Source: CAYRXM01 sp964428175 (GTDB taxonomy: Bacteria; Chloroflexota; Anaerolineae; JAFGEY01). From it: DNA of 43,673 nucleotides. Positions 1 through 8,609 of the stretch are shown one piece after another (positions within the stretch are counted from its first letter, which is position 1; every line of letters begins with the position of its first letter). The position numbers were made by a program, and so were the translations under genes. A model generated the notes under the pieces. It saw only the letters and a list, made by a program, of their open reading frames with translations. It did not search any database and was not told the DNA's origin. The stretch lies in contig CAYRXM010000018.1 in NCBI GenBank assembly GCA_964428175.1, positions 1 to 43,673 on the forward strand, written 5' to 3'.

Positions 1-98
1 CTGTTTTTGCCCAATCGGAAATCAGTTTACATAATCAGTTAGGGAAAACTATAGTAATATTAGTATAGCACGCTATTGCTGTCAAATTGGGCTTCACG

Positions 99-1280
99 TC
101 ACAGTCCCAGTTCTTGGGCGAGCACAAGCGCCGCTGCGCCCAAAACAACGACGTCTGCACCAAGGTTCGACGTGGAAAGGATGGTCTCGTCGGCCAGAGC
201 GGCCAATGCCCCGCGTTTGATCTGCCGCTGCACCGGCTCCAGCAATCTCGCGCCAAGCTCGATCACGTGACCGCACAAGACCACGTGCCGGATGCCCAGT
301 GCACACACCAGGTTGCTGATCGCGTGTCCCAGCATGCCCCCGGCCCGTTCGACCACCGCGCGCACCGTCGGATCGCCAGATTGGAGGGCCTGCTTGAGCG
401 TTGCAAACGTGATCTCGCCCGTGTTTCCGCCGGGCAGGTGCGCTCCAGGCTGCGACTCCAGCCGTTCTTTGACCTGTCTCACCAATGCCCGGCCGCTGAC
501 CACTGTTTCCAGACACCCATAGTGCCCACACATGCAAAGCACGCCATTCTCCTCAACCATCACATGGCCGATTTCGCCCGCGCCATAGCCGCCGTCGCCG
601 TAATAGAGCTGTTGGTTCAAGATGATGCCCGCGCCAATGCCCCGGGCAATTTTGATCAGCACCAGGCTGGGCTGGCCCCGATTGTCGCCAAAAGTAAACT
701 CGCCCAATGCGGCGACCTGGCAATCGTTGGCAATGTAAACCGGCAGATTGTATCGTTTTTCCAGCCGTTCGCGCAGCGGCAGGTTTTGCCAGCCCATATT
801 AACCGAGTTGATGACCACGCCCTGCGAGGCATCCATCAGCCCCGGCGTGCCGATGCCGATGCCCAAGATGGGGGTATGGGTGATCTTGGACAGCCCATCG
901 ATCAGGTCATAAACGCGGTTCAACGCTTCCTCACCCTCGAGATCGTCGATGGCGAGATGCAGTCGATGTTTGATGTTCCCGCGCAGGTCAATGACCGCGC
1001 CGCGAAACTCGTTGCTGGCCAGGTCAATGCCGATCAGGTGATGCGAATCATCGACAAACTTGAGCAAAATGGGGGGCTTGCCACCAGCAGAAGGTCCCTG
1101 CCCCATTTCTTGTACCAGCCCGCCGGCGATCAATTCGCCAACGATATCTGAAACGGTGGTTGGGGTGAGGTTGGTGGTGCGGGCGATGTCGGCGCGGCTG
1201 ATCAACTCCTGGTTGTAAATAGTTTTCAGGATCAGCCTGGTGTTGTGGGTTTTGGTTTGCTGACGCGTTGCTTTTTTCAT
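99..1280 (-). CDS. ROK family transcriptional regulator
   Basis: About 393 aa. The N-terminus (residues 15-75) reads as a winged helix-turn-helix (ISRADIARTTNLTPTTVSDI), followed by a ROK sugar-kinase-like fold. The ROK zinc motif CxCGHxGCxE is visible with C249, C251, H253 and C256. ROK regulators of the NagC/XylR type usually repress sugar uptake and use genes and respond to a sugar ligand; the ligand cannot be told here. The start is placed at ATG 1280 because the typical family N-terminus MKKATRQQ begins there; an in-frame GTG at 1370 would add 30 unconserved residues. The gene has its own promoter at 1465-1493 and faces away from the threonine pair, so it may control that pair or itself. 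Confidence 0.88.
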   Translation of the reverse strand: MKKATRQQTKTHNTRLILKTIYNQELISRADIARTTNLTPTTVSDIVGELIAGGLVQEMGQGPSAGGKPPILLKFVDDSHHLIGIDLASNEFRGAVIDLRGNIKHRLHLAIDDLEGEEALNRVYDLIDGLSKITHTPILGIGIGTPGLMDASQGVVINSVNMGWQNLPLRERLEKRYNLPVYIANDCQVAALGEFTFGDNRGQPSLVLIKIARGIGAGIILNQQLYYGDGGYGAGEIGHVMVEENGVLCMCGHYGCLETVVSGRALVRQVKERLESQPGAHLPGGNTGEITFATLKQALQSGDPTVRAVVERAGGMLGHAISNLVCALGIRHVVLCGHVIELGARLLEPVQRQIKRGALAALADETILSTSNLGADVVVLGAAALVLAQELGL

Positions 1281-1438
1281 CTTTGAACCAGCCGGACGCG
1301 CTCGGTTTGATTGGTACTCTGCTAAACAAGATTTGATAGGTGACTTGGCCTGTTCGGGACGGCTTTTCACTTATCATGACCAGTTTGCAGGAGCACCAGA
1401 TGCCATTAGGTGGATGGGCCAGGATGGCGGGAGAATTC

Positions 1439-1457
1439 ATAAGTGCAGTAGACTTAT
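1439..1457. promoter_or_regulatory. Inverted repeat at the ROK transcription start, possible operator
   Basis: ATAAGT and ACTTAT form an inverted repeat with a 7-nt spacer, lying exactly where transcription from the ROK promoter should begin. A dimeric repressor bound here would block the ROK gene. Binding is inference; only the repeat and its position are seen. Confidence 0.35.
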
Positions 1458-1464
1458 AAAGTAG

Positions 1465-1493
1465 ATTTTATCACACACAACCGCCTTTGTCAA
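1465..1493 (-). promoter_or_regulatory. Promoter of the ROK regulator
   Basis: On the minus strand a consensus -35 TTGACA (1488-1493) is spaced 17 bp from -10 TAAAAT (1465-1470). Transcription would begin near 1458, giving a leader of about 180 nt to the ATG at 1280. Confidence 0.75.
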
Positions 1494-1519
1494 GTCAGCG
1501 GATAAAGTATTCGGCCATC

Positions 1520-1548
1520 TTGACGAAGCACCATGGACGTGGTATACT
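1520..1548 (+). promoter_or_regulatory. Promoter of the threonine dehydrogenase operon
   Basis: TTGACG (1520-1525), a 17-bp spacer and TATACT (1543-1548) make a near-consensus sigma70-type promoter about 45 nt before the ATG at 1595. Confidence 0.75.
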
Positions 1549-1594
1549 CTGCGCTGTCGGTTTGATTGCACCAAAAAATTCAAAGGAGACAATG

Positions 1595-2578
1595 ATGTCT
1601 ACAAAAGGTGAGATGCGCAAGATTCTTGTGACCGGTGCAGTGGGCCAGATCGGCTCCGAGCTGACGGTCGCCCTTCGTGAACGATACGGCAGCGAAAACG
1701 TTGTTGCCGCCGGGCACCATACCCCGCCCAGCCCCGAACTGCGAGATGCCGGCCCTTTTGAGTTCATCGATGTGACCCAAAAGGCCCAGCTTGAGGCCGC
1801 GGTCGAACGTCACGGCATCGATACCATCTATCACATGGCGGCGATCCTCTCGGCTGTTGGCGAGGCCAAACCCCATCTATGCTGGGATGTGAACATCAAC
1901 GGGCTGTATAATGTGCTCGAAATTGCCCGCGAGCGCGGCCTGGTGCGCGTCTTTTGCCCCAGTTCGATCGCCGCATTTGGGCCAGAAACGCCGCGCCAGG
2001 ATACCCCCCAGGAGACGGTGCTGCGCCCCAAGACGATGTACGGCGTGACCAAAGTGGCCGGTGAACTGCTGTGCGACTATTACTTTAACCGCTTTGGCGT
2101 CGATGTGCGCGGTGTGCGCTATCCGGGCATCATCAGCAACGTCACCCCGCCCGGCGGCGGCACCACCGACTATGCCGTCGAAATCTATTACGAGGCCATT
2201 CGCCGCCAGCACTATTCATGTTTTGTGCGCGAGGACACTGTGCTGCCCATGATGTACATGCCCGACTGCATCAAGGGTACCCTAGACCTGATGGATGCTG
2301 ATCTCACCCGCCTCGATCACCACGCCGATTTCAACATGGCCGGAATCAGTTTTTCGGCCGGCGAACTGGCCGCGTCGATCCAGAAATACCTGCCCGACTT
2401 TACGGTCGAATACAACCCCGATCCGGTCAAGCAAAAAATCGCCGACTCGTGGCCCATGTCGATCGACGACTCGGCCGCGCGCCGGGAGTGGGGCTGGCAG
2501 CCCGCGTATGACCTGGATGCGATGACCAAAGATATGCTGGACCAGCTCGGTCAGCGATACCGAGAAGGCAGCCTGTAA
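1595..2578 (+). CDS. tdh: NAD-dependent L-threonine 3-dehydrogenase, epimerase (SDR) type
   Basis: 327 aa. An N-terminal Rossmann motif TGAVGQIG (13-20) and a Y149xxxK153 catalytic pair (MYGVTK) mark an extended short-chain dehydrogenase. The sequence resembles the UDP-galactose-4-epimerase-like threonine dehydrogenases rather than the zinc MDR enzyme of E. coli. It would oxidise L-threonine to 2-amino-3-ketobutyrate. The assignment is strengthened by the next gene, which encodes the enzyme that cleaves that product. The start at 1595 is preceded by AAAGGAGACAATG, the same leader sequence and spacing as before the downstream gene; ATG 1592 is an adjacent alternative. Confidence 0.88.
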   Translation: MSTKGEMRKILVTGAVGQIGSELTVALRERYGSENVVAAGHHTPPSPELRDAGPFEFIDVTQKAQLEAAVERHGIDTIYHMAAILSAVGEAKPHLCWDVNINGLYNVLEIARERGLVRVFCPSSIAAFGPETPRQDTPQETVLRPKTMYGVTKVAGELLCDYYFNRFGVDVRGVRYPGIISNVTPPGGGTTDYAVEIYYEAIRRQHYSCFVREDTVLPMMYMPDCIKGTLDLMDADLTRLDHHADFNMAGISFSAGELAASIQKYLPDFTVEYNPDPVKQKIADSWPMSIDDSAARREWGWQPAYDLDAMTKDMLDQLGQRYREGSL

Positions 2579-2646
2579 AGTCAGGCGTGAAACGTCAAAC
2601 GTAAAATGACGCATCACGCATTACATTTCACACAAAGGAGACAACG

Positions 2647-3843
2647 ATGTCTGATAAACTTGCATTTATCGAACAAGAACTGGATCAACTCAAGACAGAA
2701 AAGCGTTTCATCAACATCCGCACAATGGAATCGCCCGCCGATGCCTGGATGGTTGTCGATGGCAAGCGGGTGCTCAACTTTTGCACCAACAACTATTTGG
2801 GGCTGGCGAACAATCCCGAGATCAAGGCAGCGGCCAAAGCAGCCATCGATCAGTGGGGAGTGGGGCCGGGCGCGGTGCGCACCATCGCCGGCACGCAAGG
2901 TCTGCATCTGGAATTCGAGCGCCGCATGGCCGCCTTCAAGTCGGTCGAAGCGTCGATGCTGGTGCAGAGCGGCTTTTGCGCCAACCAGGCGGCAATTCCG
3001 GCGTTGGTCGGTCAGGACAAGGCCGCCGGCGTCCAGGATGTGATTTTCTCCGACCGGCTCAACCATGCCAGCATTATCGATGGGGCGCGGCTCTCCGGAG
3101 CCAAGATCATCGTCTACGAGCACTGCGATCCGGCCGACCTGGAGCTGAAAATCAAGGAAAACCTCGCCCAATACCGGCGCGGCCTGATGATCAGCGACGG
3201 TGTGTTCAGCATGGACGGCGATGTCGCCCCACTGGACAAACTCTACGAGGTGGCCGAAAAATACGACGTGATGACCATGGTCGATGATGCGCACGGCGAG
3301 GGCGTGCTCGGTCGCGGCAAGGGCATCGTCAGCCATTTTGGGTTGGAAGGCCGTTTCGACGTCGAGATCGGCACCTTGTCCAAGGCCTTTGGCGTGATGG
3401 GTGGGGTGATCGCCGGCAAGTCGATAGTGGTCGAATATATCCGCCAGAAAGCGCGCCCCAACCTCTTTTCCAGCGCGCTCACCCCGGCCGATACGGCCGC
3501 CTGCCTGGCCTCGCTGGATTACATCGAGCGGCATCCCGAACTGGTCGACCGGCTGTGGGATAATGCCGAGTATTTCAAGCAAGGGATGGCCCGGCTTGGC
3601 CTGGACACCGGCTTGACGCAAACACCGATTGTGCCGGTGATGCTCGGCGATGTGGGGCTGGCCAAGACGTTCAGCGCCAAACTCTTTGAATACGGCGTCT
3701 TTGCGATGGCCCTCGGTTTTCCGACTGTGCCGCAGGGCAAGGCGCGCATCCGGGTGATGAATACCGCCGCGCACAGTCGCGAAGACCTGGATCAGGGTTT
3801 GGCCGTGTTTGAAAAGGTAGCCAAAGAATTGGGCATTATCTAA
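2647..3843 (+). CDS. kbl: Glycine C-acetyltransferase (2-amino-3-ketobutyrate CoA ligase)
   Basis: 398 aa, the usual family length. This PLP enzyme of the alpha-oxoamine synthase family splits 2-amino-3-ketobutyrate with CoA into glycine and acetyl-CoA. The PLP lysine is K246 in GTLSKAFG, and NNYLGLANNP and VDDAHGEGVLG are family signatures. It follows the threonine dehydrogenase by 68 nt, has a strong AAAGGAG ribosome site, and is closed by a terminator at 3909-3942. Together the pair converts threonine to glycine and acetyl-CoA. Related biotin (BioF) and 5-aminolevulinate synthases are possible, but the neighbour makes KBL the clear choice. Confidence 0.93.
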   Translation: MSDKLAFIEQELDQLKTEKRFINIRTMESPADAWMVVDGKRVLNFCTNNYLGLANNPEIKAAAKAAIDQWGVGPGAVRTIAGTQGLHLEFERRMAAFKSVEASMLVQSGFCANQAAIPALVGQDKAAGVQDVIFSDRLNHASIIDGARLSGAKIIVYEHCDPADLELKIKENLAQYRRGLMISDGVFSMDGDVAPLDKLYEVAEKYDVMTMVDDAHGEGVLGRGKGIVSHFGLEGRFDVEIGTLSKAFGVMGGVIAGKSIVVEYIRQKARPNLFSSALTPADTAACLASLDYIERHPELVDRLWDNAEYFKQGMARLGLDTGLTQTPIVPVMLGDVGLAKTFSAKLFEYGVFAMALGFPTVPQGKARIRVMNTAAHSREDLDQGLAVFEKVAKELGII

Positions 3844-3908
3844 CCTGACGGCATTCGTATTGCATGCATGTGGTTGCGCTGAAGGCTGACCGCTTTTGAC
3901 AACTGTCA

Positions 3909-3942
3909 GGGCATTGTCTGGAAACAGTCACATGCCCTTTTT
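3909..3942 (+). terminator. Intrinsic terminator after kbl
   Basis: GGGCAT (3909-3914) pairs with ATGCCC (3932-3937), followed at once by TTTTT. It separates the threonine pair from the next operon. Confidence 0.65.
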
Positions 3943-3991
3943 GCTCTGTGGTAAACTGGAACTGATTTCATTTTTCCACCGGGAGGATACT

Positions 3992-4726
3992 ATGGCAACG
4001 CTTTTGCAAAAGACCCAGACCCTGATTTCGGCCAACCTGCACGCAATGCTCGACAAGGCGCTTCAGGCCAACTCACTGGCCGTGCTCGACGAGTACATTC
4101 GCCAGGCGCAAAACAGCCTGGATGATCTGGAAGACGCCGCGGCAACCGTTGGCGGGCAGGTCAAAACGCTCAAGCGCAAGATGGATGAGTTTGAGAAAAA
4201 GGCGCAAGAGCTTGATAACCAGATCGATGCGCTTTTACAACGCCGCAAAGACGATCTGGCCGTCGCCGCGCAGCGTAAACTCAACAATGCGCGCGAAATG
4301 GCACAGCAGTATCGCGAGCAGCACGAACGGCAGCAGCAAGAATACAAGCAGTTGCTCGACGCACGGCTCAAACTGGAAGCCAAGCTGACCGAAATTCGCC
4401 AGGAGCGGCAGCAGTTGCAGGCTCTGCTCGAACTGGCCAAGGCCAAAGAAGTGACCACCCAAACGCTTCGCTCGCTCGACGATCTGGCCGGTGTTGGCGA
4501 TGCCGACATTGCCCGCATTGCTGATGGCATTCGCACCCGGCTCGACAAGGCGACCGTGCAGTCCGAGATGCGCGCCTCTCGCCTGGACGACCAGATGGAT
4601 CAACTGCTCGAGACGGATGAAATCCAGAGCCAGTTGGAAGCGCGCAAGCGCCGTCTGGGCATCGGTGAGGCCTCCGATGGACCGGTGCAGTCTGACCAAG
4701 AAGAGCGTGCGGGCCGGCTGCAATAA
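3992..4726 (+). CDS. PspA/IM30-like coiled-coil protein
   Basis: 244 aa, almost wholly alpha-helical with long heptad-like Lys/Glu/Gln-rich stretches (about 30-160). The arrangement fits the PspA/IM30 (ESCRT-III-like) family, whose members bind the inner face of the cytoplasmic membrane and maintain its integrity. There is no signal peptide or membrane segment, so it is probably a peripheral cytoplasmic protein. The start is at ATG 3992 with GGGAGGA five bases upstream; a longer in-frame extension has no ribosome site. It opens the six-gene operon that ends at 9994. The family call is from shape and composition; a generic coiled-coil protein remains possible. Confidence 0.65.
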   Translation: MATLLQKTQTLISANLHAMLDKALQANSLAVLDEYIRQAQNSLDDLEDAAATVGGQVKTLKRKMDEFEKKAQELDNQIDALLQRRKDDLAVAAQRKLNNAREMAQQYREQHERQQQEYKQLLDARLKLEAKLTEIRQERQQLQALLELAKAKEVTTQTLRSLDDLAGVGDADIARIADGIRTRLDKATVQSEMRASRLDDQMDQLLETDEIQSQLEARKRRLGIGEASDGPVQSDQEERAGRLQ

Positions 4727-4831
4727 GCGCCGTCAGCGGCAACCGCGGGCTGAGCAAGTTCGTATGGAATATGAAATACGAAATGTGTCGGTGTGGTTCT
4801 TGCAGGTTCAGGAACCAAAGGAGCGGTTTAT

Positions 4832-6049
4832 ATGAATAAAACGCGGGTTGTATTTTTTGTGATCATTGGCATCGCCGCGCTGATCATCGTTGCCGGGCTG
4901 CTGGTTACGCAGGTGCCCGGCTGGATGAACCAGAATACAGGCGATTCCAAGATGACGCCTACACCGTCGAACGAGCAATTGGTCGTGCGCATTGTCTGTG
5001 CGCTGCCGGTCGAACCGTGGGTGAGTGAGGCGGCCCGGAAATTCAACGCCGAGGATCATCGCCTGGAAGGGCAAAAGATCGTTGTCGAGGTCACGCCGAT
5101 GGACGGCCTCACGGCGATGGGCTACTATGACCGCGAAGAGATGGATCCCTATCCCACCGCCTGGATTCCCGACAGCCGCTACCTGGTCGATCTGGTCAAT
5201 GCGACCTACAAGACCAAGCGCGGGCGCGACGTGTTCCTGACCGACGGCGAGTACCGCGCCAGGCCGATTGCCACCTCGCTGTTTTCCTGGGGCATCTATG
5301 CCAGCCGCGCTCAGGTGCTGCGCGATCGCTACGGCGAGGTCAACTGGACGGTGATCCACGATGCGGCGATGACCAAAGGCGGCTGGCGCGAGATCGGCGG
5401 GGAGGCGTGTGCCGAGTGCACGCAGTGGGGCTATTTCAAGCTGGTGGTGCCCAACCCACGCAAAAATGCCGCCGGCCTGGTGGCGATGGTCGCCGCGGCG
5501 GGTGAGTATTATGACAAGACAACGATCACCGTCGAGGATGTGACCAATGCCGATTTCCAGCGCTGGCTGGGCGAGCTGATGGACGCCGTGACCGACTATT
5601 CGAGCGCTTACTCGGTCGAAGACCTGGCCCTGTTTGGCTATTCGATGGGCGACGGCGGGCAGCTTTTGGAAAGCGACCTGCTGGTCAATATGGGCGGAAT
5701 CCAGACTCGCTGGGCCGATCCGCTGGTGATCGAATACCCGCAGTACCTCACCTGGTTCGATTTCCCCTTTACGGTGTGGATGGGCCCCGAGACGACGGCG
5801 CTGGAAAAAAATGCCGCGCTTCAGTTCCAGGAGTATCTGCTTGCGCCGGAACAGCAAGCAGAAGCGCTCAAGCGCGGCCTGCGCCCGGCCAACCTGGAGG
5901 TGTCGCTGGAGGGGCCGGACAGCCTGTTTGTGCAGTGGCAAAGCCAGGGCGCGATGGTCTTGCCGCCGCGCTCGACCCGTATGCGCTCACCTGACCGTGA
6001 CGTGCTGCTGGCTCTGCTGCGTTGGTTCGATCTGAACGTGGCGCAGTAG
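4832..6049 (+). CDS. Membrane-anchored extracellular solute-binding-like protein
   Basis: 405 aa. One N-terminal hydrophobic segment (about 5-28) without a lipobox suggests a membrane anchor. The remainder resembles bacterial family 1 extracellular solute-binding proteins; LALFGYSMGDGG and the block ending ALEKNAALQFQEYLLAPEQQ match the hinge and C-terminal style of that fold. The ligand is unknown. No permease or ATPase gene lies nearby, so it may not serve transport. The start ATG 4832 has AAAGGAG upstream. It lies 105 nt after the PspA-like gene and 14 nt before the VWA gene, and it shares architecture with the N-terminal half of that next protein. Confidence 0.68.
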   Translation: MNKTRVVFFVIIGIAALIIVAGLLVTQVPGWMNQNTGDSKMTPTPSNEQLVVRIVCALPVEPWVSEAARKFNAEDHRLEGQKIVVEVTPMDGLTAMGYYDREEMDPYPTAWIPDSRYLVDLVNATYKTKRGRDVFLTDGEYRARPIATSLFSWGIYASRAQVLRDRYGEVNWTVIHDAAMTKGGWREIGGEACAECTQWGYFKLVVPNPRKNAAGLVAMVAAAGEYYDKTTITVEDVTNADFQRWLGELMDAVTDYSSAYSVEDLALFGYSMGDGGQLLESDLLVNMGGIQTRWADPLVIEYPQYLTWFDFPFTVWMGPETTALEKNAALQFQEYLLAPEQQAEALKRGLRPANLEVSLEGPDSLFVQWQSQGAMVLPPRSTRMRSPDRDVLLALLRWFDLNVAQ

Positions 6050-6063
6050 AGGAGGCATGTGCG

Positions 6064-7755
6064 ATGAGTACACAAGAACAGGGAATGCGCAAAGGCTATA
6101 TTTTTGTCGCTGTGGGGGTGCTGGTCATCGCCTTTCTTGTCTTCTGCTGTCTGAGCATTCAAGCCCTGCGCAAATTGATCCCCGATCAATTGCAAAAAGC
6201 CGTCGTGACCACCGAACCGCCGCAGACTTTTGTGCTGGCCTATTCGCCGGAAAAAGAAGAAATGTTCAAGGCGCTGGTCAATGGCTTTAACAGCCAGGTT
6301 GCCGCCTCGAACAAGGACGTGATTCCCATCAGTGCGGTGCAGTATGATCCAGATTTGATGATCGAAGCCGCGCTGCAAGGCGGCCTGCACGCCATTTCTC
6401 CCGACTCGTCGGTGTGGCTCGATACGCTGGATCGTCAGTGGCAGTCTGAGACCGGGCGCGAGTCGCCGCTGGTGGGGCAGACGGAGCGCTATGCCGTCTC
6501 GCCGATCGTCATCGCCATGTGGGAAGACGTGGCGCGCAGCATGGGTTATCCCGACAAGCCATTGGGCTGGGCCGATCTGCTGGCCCGCGCCCAGGCCGAC
6601 CCGGAGTTCAAGTGGAGCCATTCCTCGACCAGTTCGGCTTCCGGCCTGCTGGCGACACTGGCCCAGTTTTACGCCGGGGCGGGCAAGACGCGCGGATTGA
6701 GCGAGGCCGATGTGACCGACCAGGCGACGCTCGATTACGTGGCCGCGGTCGAGAAAACTGTGCGTTACTATGGCGAAGGCGAGTGGTCGGTGTTGCAGCG
6801 GGTGATGGCCGAGGGACGCAGCTATCTCGACGCGTTTGTCTGTCAGGAGCAGTTGGTTGTCTATTACAACACACGCATGCAGGGCGAACACCTGGTGGCG
6901 ATTTATCCCGTCGAAGGGACGCTGTGGGAAGACCACCCGCTGGCCCTGCTCGAAGTCGATGGCCTGACCGCCAAACAGCGCGCCACATTCAGCCGTTTTG
7001 TCGAGTATATCAAGACCCGCGAACGGCAGAACGAAATCCTCTCGCGCGGCTATCGCCCGGTCGATTTGGACATTCCCCTCGACGTGCCACCGTCACCGCT
7101 GACCGCAGCCAATGGCGTCGATCCGACGCAGCCGAAGACGGCGCTGCAAATGCCCGCGCCTGCCGTGATCCAGGTGGTGCGCGACGTGTGGTGGTACACC
7201 AAGCGCCATACCAACGTCTACCTGGTCGTCGACGTTTCGGGCAGCATGGATGAAAAAGGCAAACTGGCGAATGCCCAGGCCGCGCTGCGCATCTTTATGG
7301 AACAAATTCAGGGCGACAAGGAGCGCGTCGGCCTGGTGACGTTCTCGTCGAGCGTCAACGAGATTGTGGCCCTCGACGAGCTGGGCAACAACCGCGCGCA
7401 GATCAACACCGCCATTGACGGTCTCAAGGCCAGCGGCAACACCGCGCTGCTCGATGCCGTCGATCTGGCTTATGCGCGCTTGCAGGCGCTCGGCGATTCA
7501 GAGCGCATCAACGCCATTGTGGTGATGACCGATGGGCTGGAGAACAATTCGCGGACCACGCTGGGCCGGCTGATCACACGGGTGATGGATGAAAACAAGA
7601 GCGGTGTGCCGGTGATCATCTTTTGCATCGGCTATGGCTCCGATGCCGACGTCAAGGTGTTGACCTCGCTGGCCGAATCGAGCGGGGGACAATACCACAG
7701 CGGCGACCTGGATACAATTCGCCGGTTGTACAAGATTCTGTCATCCTACTTTTAA
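6064..7755 (+). CDS. Substrate-binding domain fused to a von Willebrand factor A domain
   Basis: 563 aa. A signal-anchor helix (about 11-31) is followed by a solute-binding-like domain (about 45-350) and a C-terminal VWA domain (about 385-563). The VWA metal site (MIDAS) is intact, with DVSGS at 390-394 and a downstream VVMTDGLENNS. VWA domains bind protein partners through a divalent metal. The export signal places the protein outside the membrane. GGAGG lies eight bases before ATG 6064. The gene is closely coupled to its neighbours (14 nt and 2 nt). Fusion of a binding protein with a VWA domain is known in some bacteria, but its role is not established. Confidence 0.78.
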   Translation: MSTQEQGMRKGYIFVAVGVLVIAFLVFCCLSIQALRKLIPDQLQKAVVTTEPPQTFVLAYSPEKEEMFKALVNGFNSQVAASNKDVIPISAVQYDPDLMIEAALQGGLHAISPDSSVWLDTLDRQWQSETGRESPLVGQTERYAVSPIVIAMWEDVARSMGYPDKPLGWADLLARAQADPEFKWSHSSTSSASGLLATLAQFYAGAGKTRGLSEADVTDQATLDYVAAVEKTVRYYGEGEWSVLQRVMAEGRSYLDAFVCQEQLVVYYNTRMQGEHLVAIYPVEGTLWEDHPLALLEVDGLTAKQRATFSRFVEYIKTRERQNEILSRGYRPVDLDIPLDVPPSPLTAANGVDPTQPKTALQMPAPAVIQVVRDVWWYTKRHTNVYLVVDVSGSMDEKGKLANAQAALRIFMEQIQGDKERVGLVTFSSSVNEIVALDELGNNRAQINTAIDGLKASGNTALLDAVDLAYARLQALGDSERINAIVVMTDGLENNSRTTLGRLITRVMDENKSGVPVIIFCIGYGSDADVKVLTSLAESSGGQYHSGDLDTIRRLYKILSSYF

Positions 7756-7757
7756 CC

Positions 7758-8579
7758 ATGACTTCTCAACGCCTGAGTGACCAACTTCGAGAACGGGCAG
7801 CCAAGGCGCTGCTCTCTTTTGCCATCTTTCGCTGGGAAAGCGCGGCTACACTGGCCCTGACGATCATCCTGGTCGTACTGGTGCCACAGCCTTTGCCGTT
7901 CTGGCAGTGGTGGTTTTGGCTGATCCTGGGTGTGCTGGCCGAGGCCGGGATTATCGTCACCAGCCTGTACGATCCCCAGGTGCGCGAGCGGGTGGTGGCC
8001 GAGATGTTTCGTGAAAAGTTTAACGCGCGTGATATTCGCAGCCGGGAGTATCGCGCGCGCATCGAGAAGGCGCTCGAGTATCGCGAACAGATGGAGGTGC
8101 TGCTCCAGCACACCCGCGATGGCGCGCTCAAGCTGCACCTCCAAACCACAGTTGACGATGTGACCGAGTGGATCAGCAATATGTTCCGCCTGGCGCGCAA
8201 GCTGGATGCATACACTCAGGATGGCGTGCTCAAGCGTGATTTGCAGGCCGTGCCGCAAGAGATAGCGGCTTTGGAGCAGCGTTTGCAAAGCGAAGCCGAT
8301 GTCCAGGTGCGCGCCCAACTCAAGCAAAGCGTCAATAACAAGCGCGCGCAGTGGCAGCACCTCGACGCGCTGGACAATACGATGGAGCGCGCCGCTTTGC
8401 AGCTTGACGATACGTTAAGTGCAATGGGCACGGTTTACGCGCAGATGCAGCTCGTGGGGGCCAAGGACATCGACAGTGGGCGCGCGCAGCGGCTGCGCCA
8501 GGATATTGCCGAGCAGGTCAACTCGCTGCACGACGTGGTCGAGGCGATGGAGCAGGTTTACGCCGAGGCCGGTACGTAG
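7758..8579 (+). CDS. Membrane protein with cytoplasmic coiled coil, function unknown
   Basis: 273 aa. Two hydrophobic helices near the N-terminus (about 28-48 and 52-75) form a hairpin. A long helical, charged region (about 80-270) follows and is probably cytoplasmic. ATG 7758 starts two bases after the stop of the VWA gene and has no clear ribosome site, so translation is likely coupled. I do not recognise the family. Its position suggests it links the external binding/VWA proteins to the PspA-like protein. Confidence 0.7.
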   Translation: MTSQRLSDQLRERAAKALLSFAIFRWESAATLALTIILVVLVPQPLPFWQWWFWLILGVLAEAGIIVTSLYDPQVRERVVAEMFREKFNARDIRSREYRARIEKALEYREQMEVLLQHTRDGALKLHLQTTVDDVTEWISNMFRLARKLDAYTQDGVLKRDLQAVPQEIAALEQRLQSEADVQVRAQLKQSVNNKRAQWQHLDALDNTMERAALQLDDTLSAMGTVYAQMQLVGAKDIDSGRAQRLRQDIAEQVNSLHDVVEAMEQVYAEAGT

Positions 8580-8609
8580 GGCAGGTTTTGAGACAAAGGA
8601 GCGTAAGGG

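Noticed and set aside
1..98. Left edge as a possible regulatory region
   Set aside because: Only a distant GCCCAAT/ATTGGGC pair about 70 nt apart is visible; nothing supportable.
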